This document shows, piece by piece, positions 63,801 to 64,000 of a stretch of 64,000 bases of DNA; within the stretch, counting starts at the first letter, position 1; the number at the start of each line of letters is the position of its first letter. Made by a program: the position numbers and the translations under genes. The stretch lies in contig CAJMSD010000005.1 of NCBI GenBank assembly GCA_905215965.1, positions 129,074 to 193,073 on the forward strand, in the 5' to 3' direction. The notes under the pieces are model-generated. The model saw only the letters and a list, made by a program, of their open reading frames with translations. It did no database searches and had not been told where the DNA came from. The DNA comes from an uncultured bacterium (GTDB taxonomy: Bacteria; Bacillota; Clostridia; Oscillospirales; Ruminococcaceae).

Positions 63801-64000
63801 TGGCTGTTAAGCTGCTGTCATCGGAACACGCTGTTACAACTCTTTGCCGAGTTCTTAATGTCAACAGAAGCACTTATTACAAATTTCTTCATCATAAGCC
63901 TTCAAAAAGAGAGCTTGAAAACCGCAGGATCCGCAGCTATATCATTGAACTGTATGCAAGATCCAAGAAGCGCTTTGGAGCTTATAAAATGAAGAATTGT
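63800..64000 (+). CDS. IS3-family transposase OrfB (3' end outside window)
   Basis: Open to the window end. 'VTTLCRVLNVNRSTYYKFLH' and 'YARSKKRFGAYKMKN' are the N-terminal HTH_21 region of OrfB. The DDE catalytic core lies beyond the window. Confidence 0.85.
   Translation, partial: MAVKLLSSEHAVTTLCRVLNVNRSTYYKFLHHKPSKRELENRRIRSYIIELYARSKKRFGAYKMKNC

Larger units (their letters stand above)
63461..64000 (+). mobile_element. IS3-family element (IS150-like group), left part
   Basis: It begins near 63461, inside the IS481-like transposase gene, carries a promoter-like GTGGACAAGTATGATATAAT stretch, orfA and the start of orfB, and runs past the window end. Its exact left inverted repeat cannot be fixed without the right end. 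Confidence 0.75.

Overview
The window reads as the genome of a gut or rumen Ruminococcus-like member of the Oscillospiraceae (Bacillota). The basis is the many secreted proteins ending in type I dockerins of the Ruminococcus style (a 'LLQKWLL...WKAADLC...DVFDLCMMKR' pattern), two cohesin-like modules, BspA-type leucine-rich-repeat proteins, and Gram-positive style promoters, ribosome binding sites and a CIRCE operator.

Layout. (1) 1-9325, chromosome: the 3' end of a dockerin-bearing SGNH esterase, a serine-rich lipoprotein, then a five-gene operon of a terpenoid-cyclase-like alpha-barrel protein with cohesin and dockerin, a membrane-anchored cohesin, a DUF4430 lipoprotein, EcfT, and a single polypeptide with two ECF ATPases fused to an S component. 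The pair alpha-barrel plus DUF4430 matches the two domains of transcobalamin/intrinsic factor, so this looks like a vitamin (probably corrinoid) capture and uptake system assembled by cohesin-dockerin contacts. (2) 9430-9830: tRNA-Gly(TCC), tRNA-Arg(TCT) and tRNA-His(GTG). (3) 10004-10446: the first part of a MuF/barnase-type toxin gene. (4) 10444-61403: a 51-kb composite of two nested serine-recombinase elements. (5) 61402-61876: the missing end of the barnase gene and its barstar gene. (6) 61942-64000: a second copy of the 162-bp spacer that precedes the barnase gene, a frameshifted DUF4417 gene and a truncated IS481-like transposase interrupted by an IS3-like element that runs off the window.

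The nested elements are the main result. The outer element is Tn4451-like (MobC, possible oriT, TnpW, TnpX-type recombinase). It sits in the barnase gene: joining 10444 to 61402 restores an in-frame barnase. Its joined ends form an inverted repeat (17 of 19 bases) centred on the shared TAA. The outer element's own tnpX-like gene is in turn split between 19629-19775 and 59853-61340 by a 40-kb inner element. Joining at the shared GATG restores the recombinase frame, and the inner ends also form an inverted repeat, centred on GA. The inner element carries two overlapping large serine recombinase genes next to its right end. Precise excision of the inner element would therefore rebuild the recombinase of the outer one, and excision of the outer one would rebuild a toxin whose antitoxin is still present.

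Cargo. The outer element carries a C39-like peptidase with InlB repeats and dockerin, an XRE regulator and a large secreted protein. The inner element carries seven dockerin proteins (six with BspA-type LRRs and one with its dockerin halves in swapped order), an AgrC/LytTR-type two-component system, a block of small cytoplasmic genes (NYN nuclease, methyltransferase, ATC-hydrolase-like, Ada zinc domain), a type IIL-like restriction-modification enzyme, an SOS-mutagenesis type cassette (S24 repressor, Y-family polymerase, YolD-like), a tail-fibre/holin/endolysin module without any other virion genes behind a structured 200-nt leader, and an hsp20 gene under a CIRCE-overlapping promoter.

All assignments are by eye; no database search was run.
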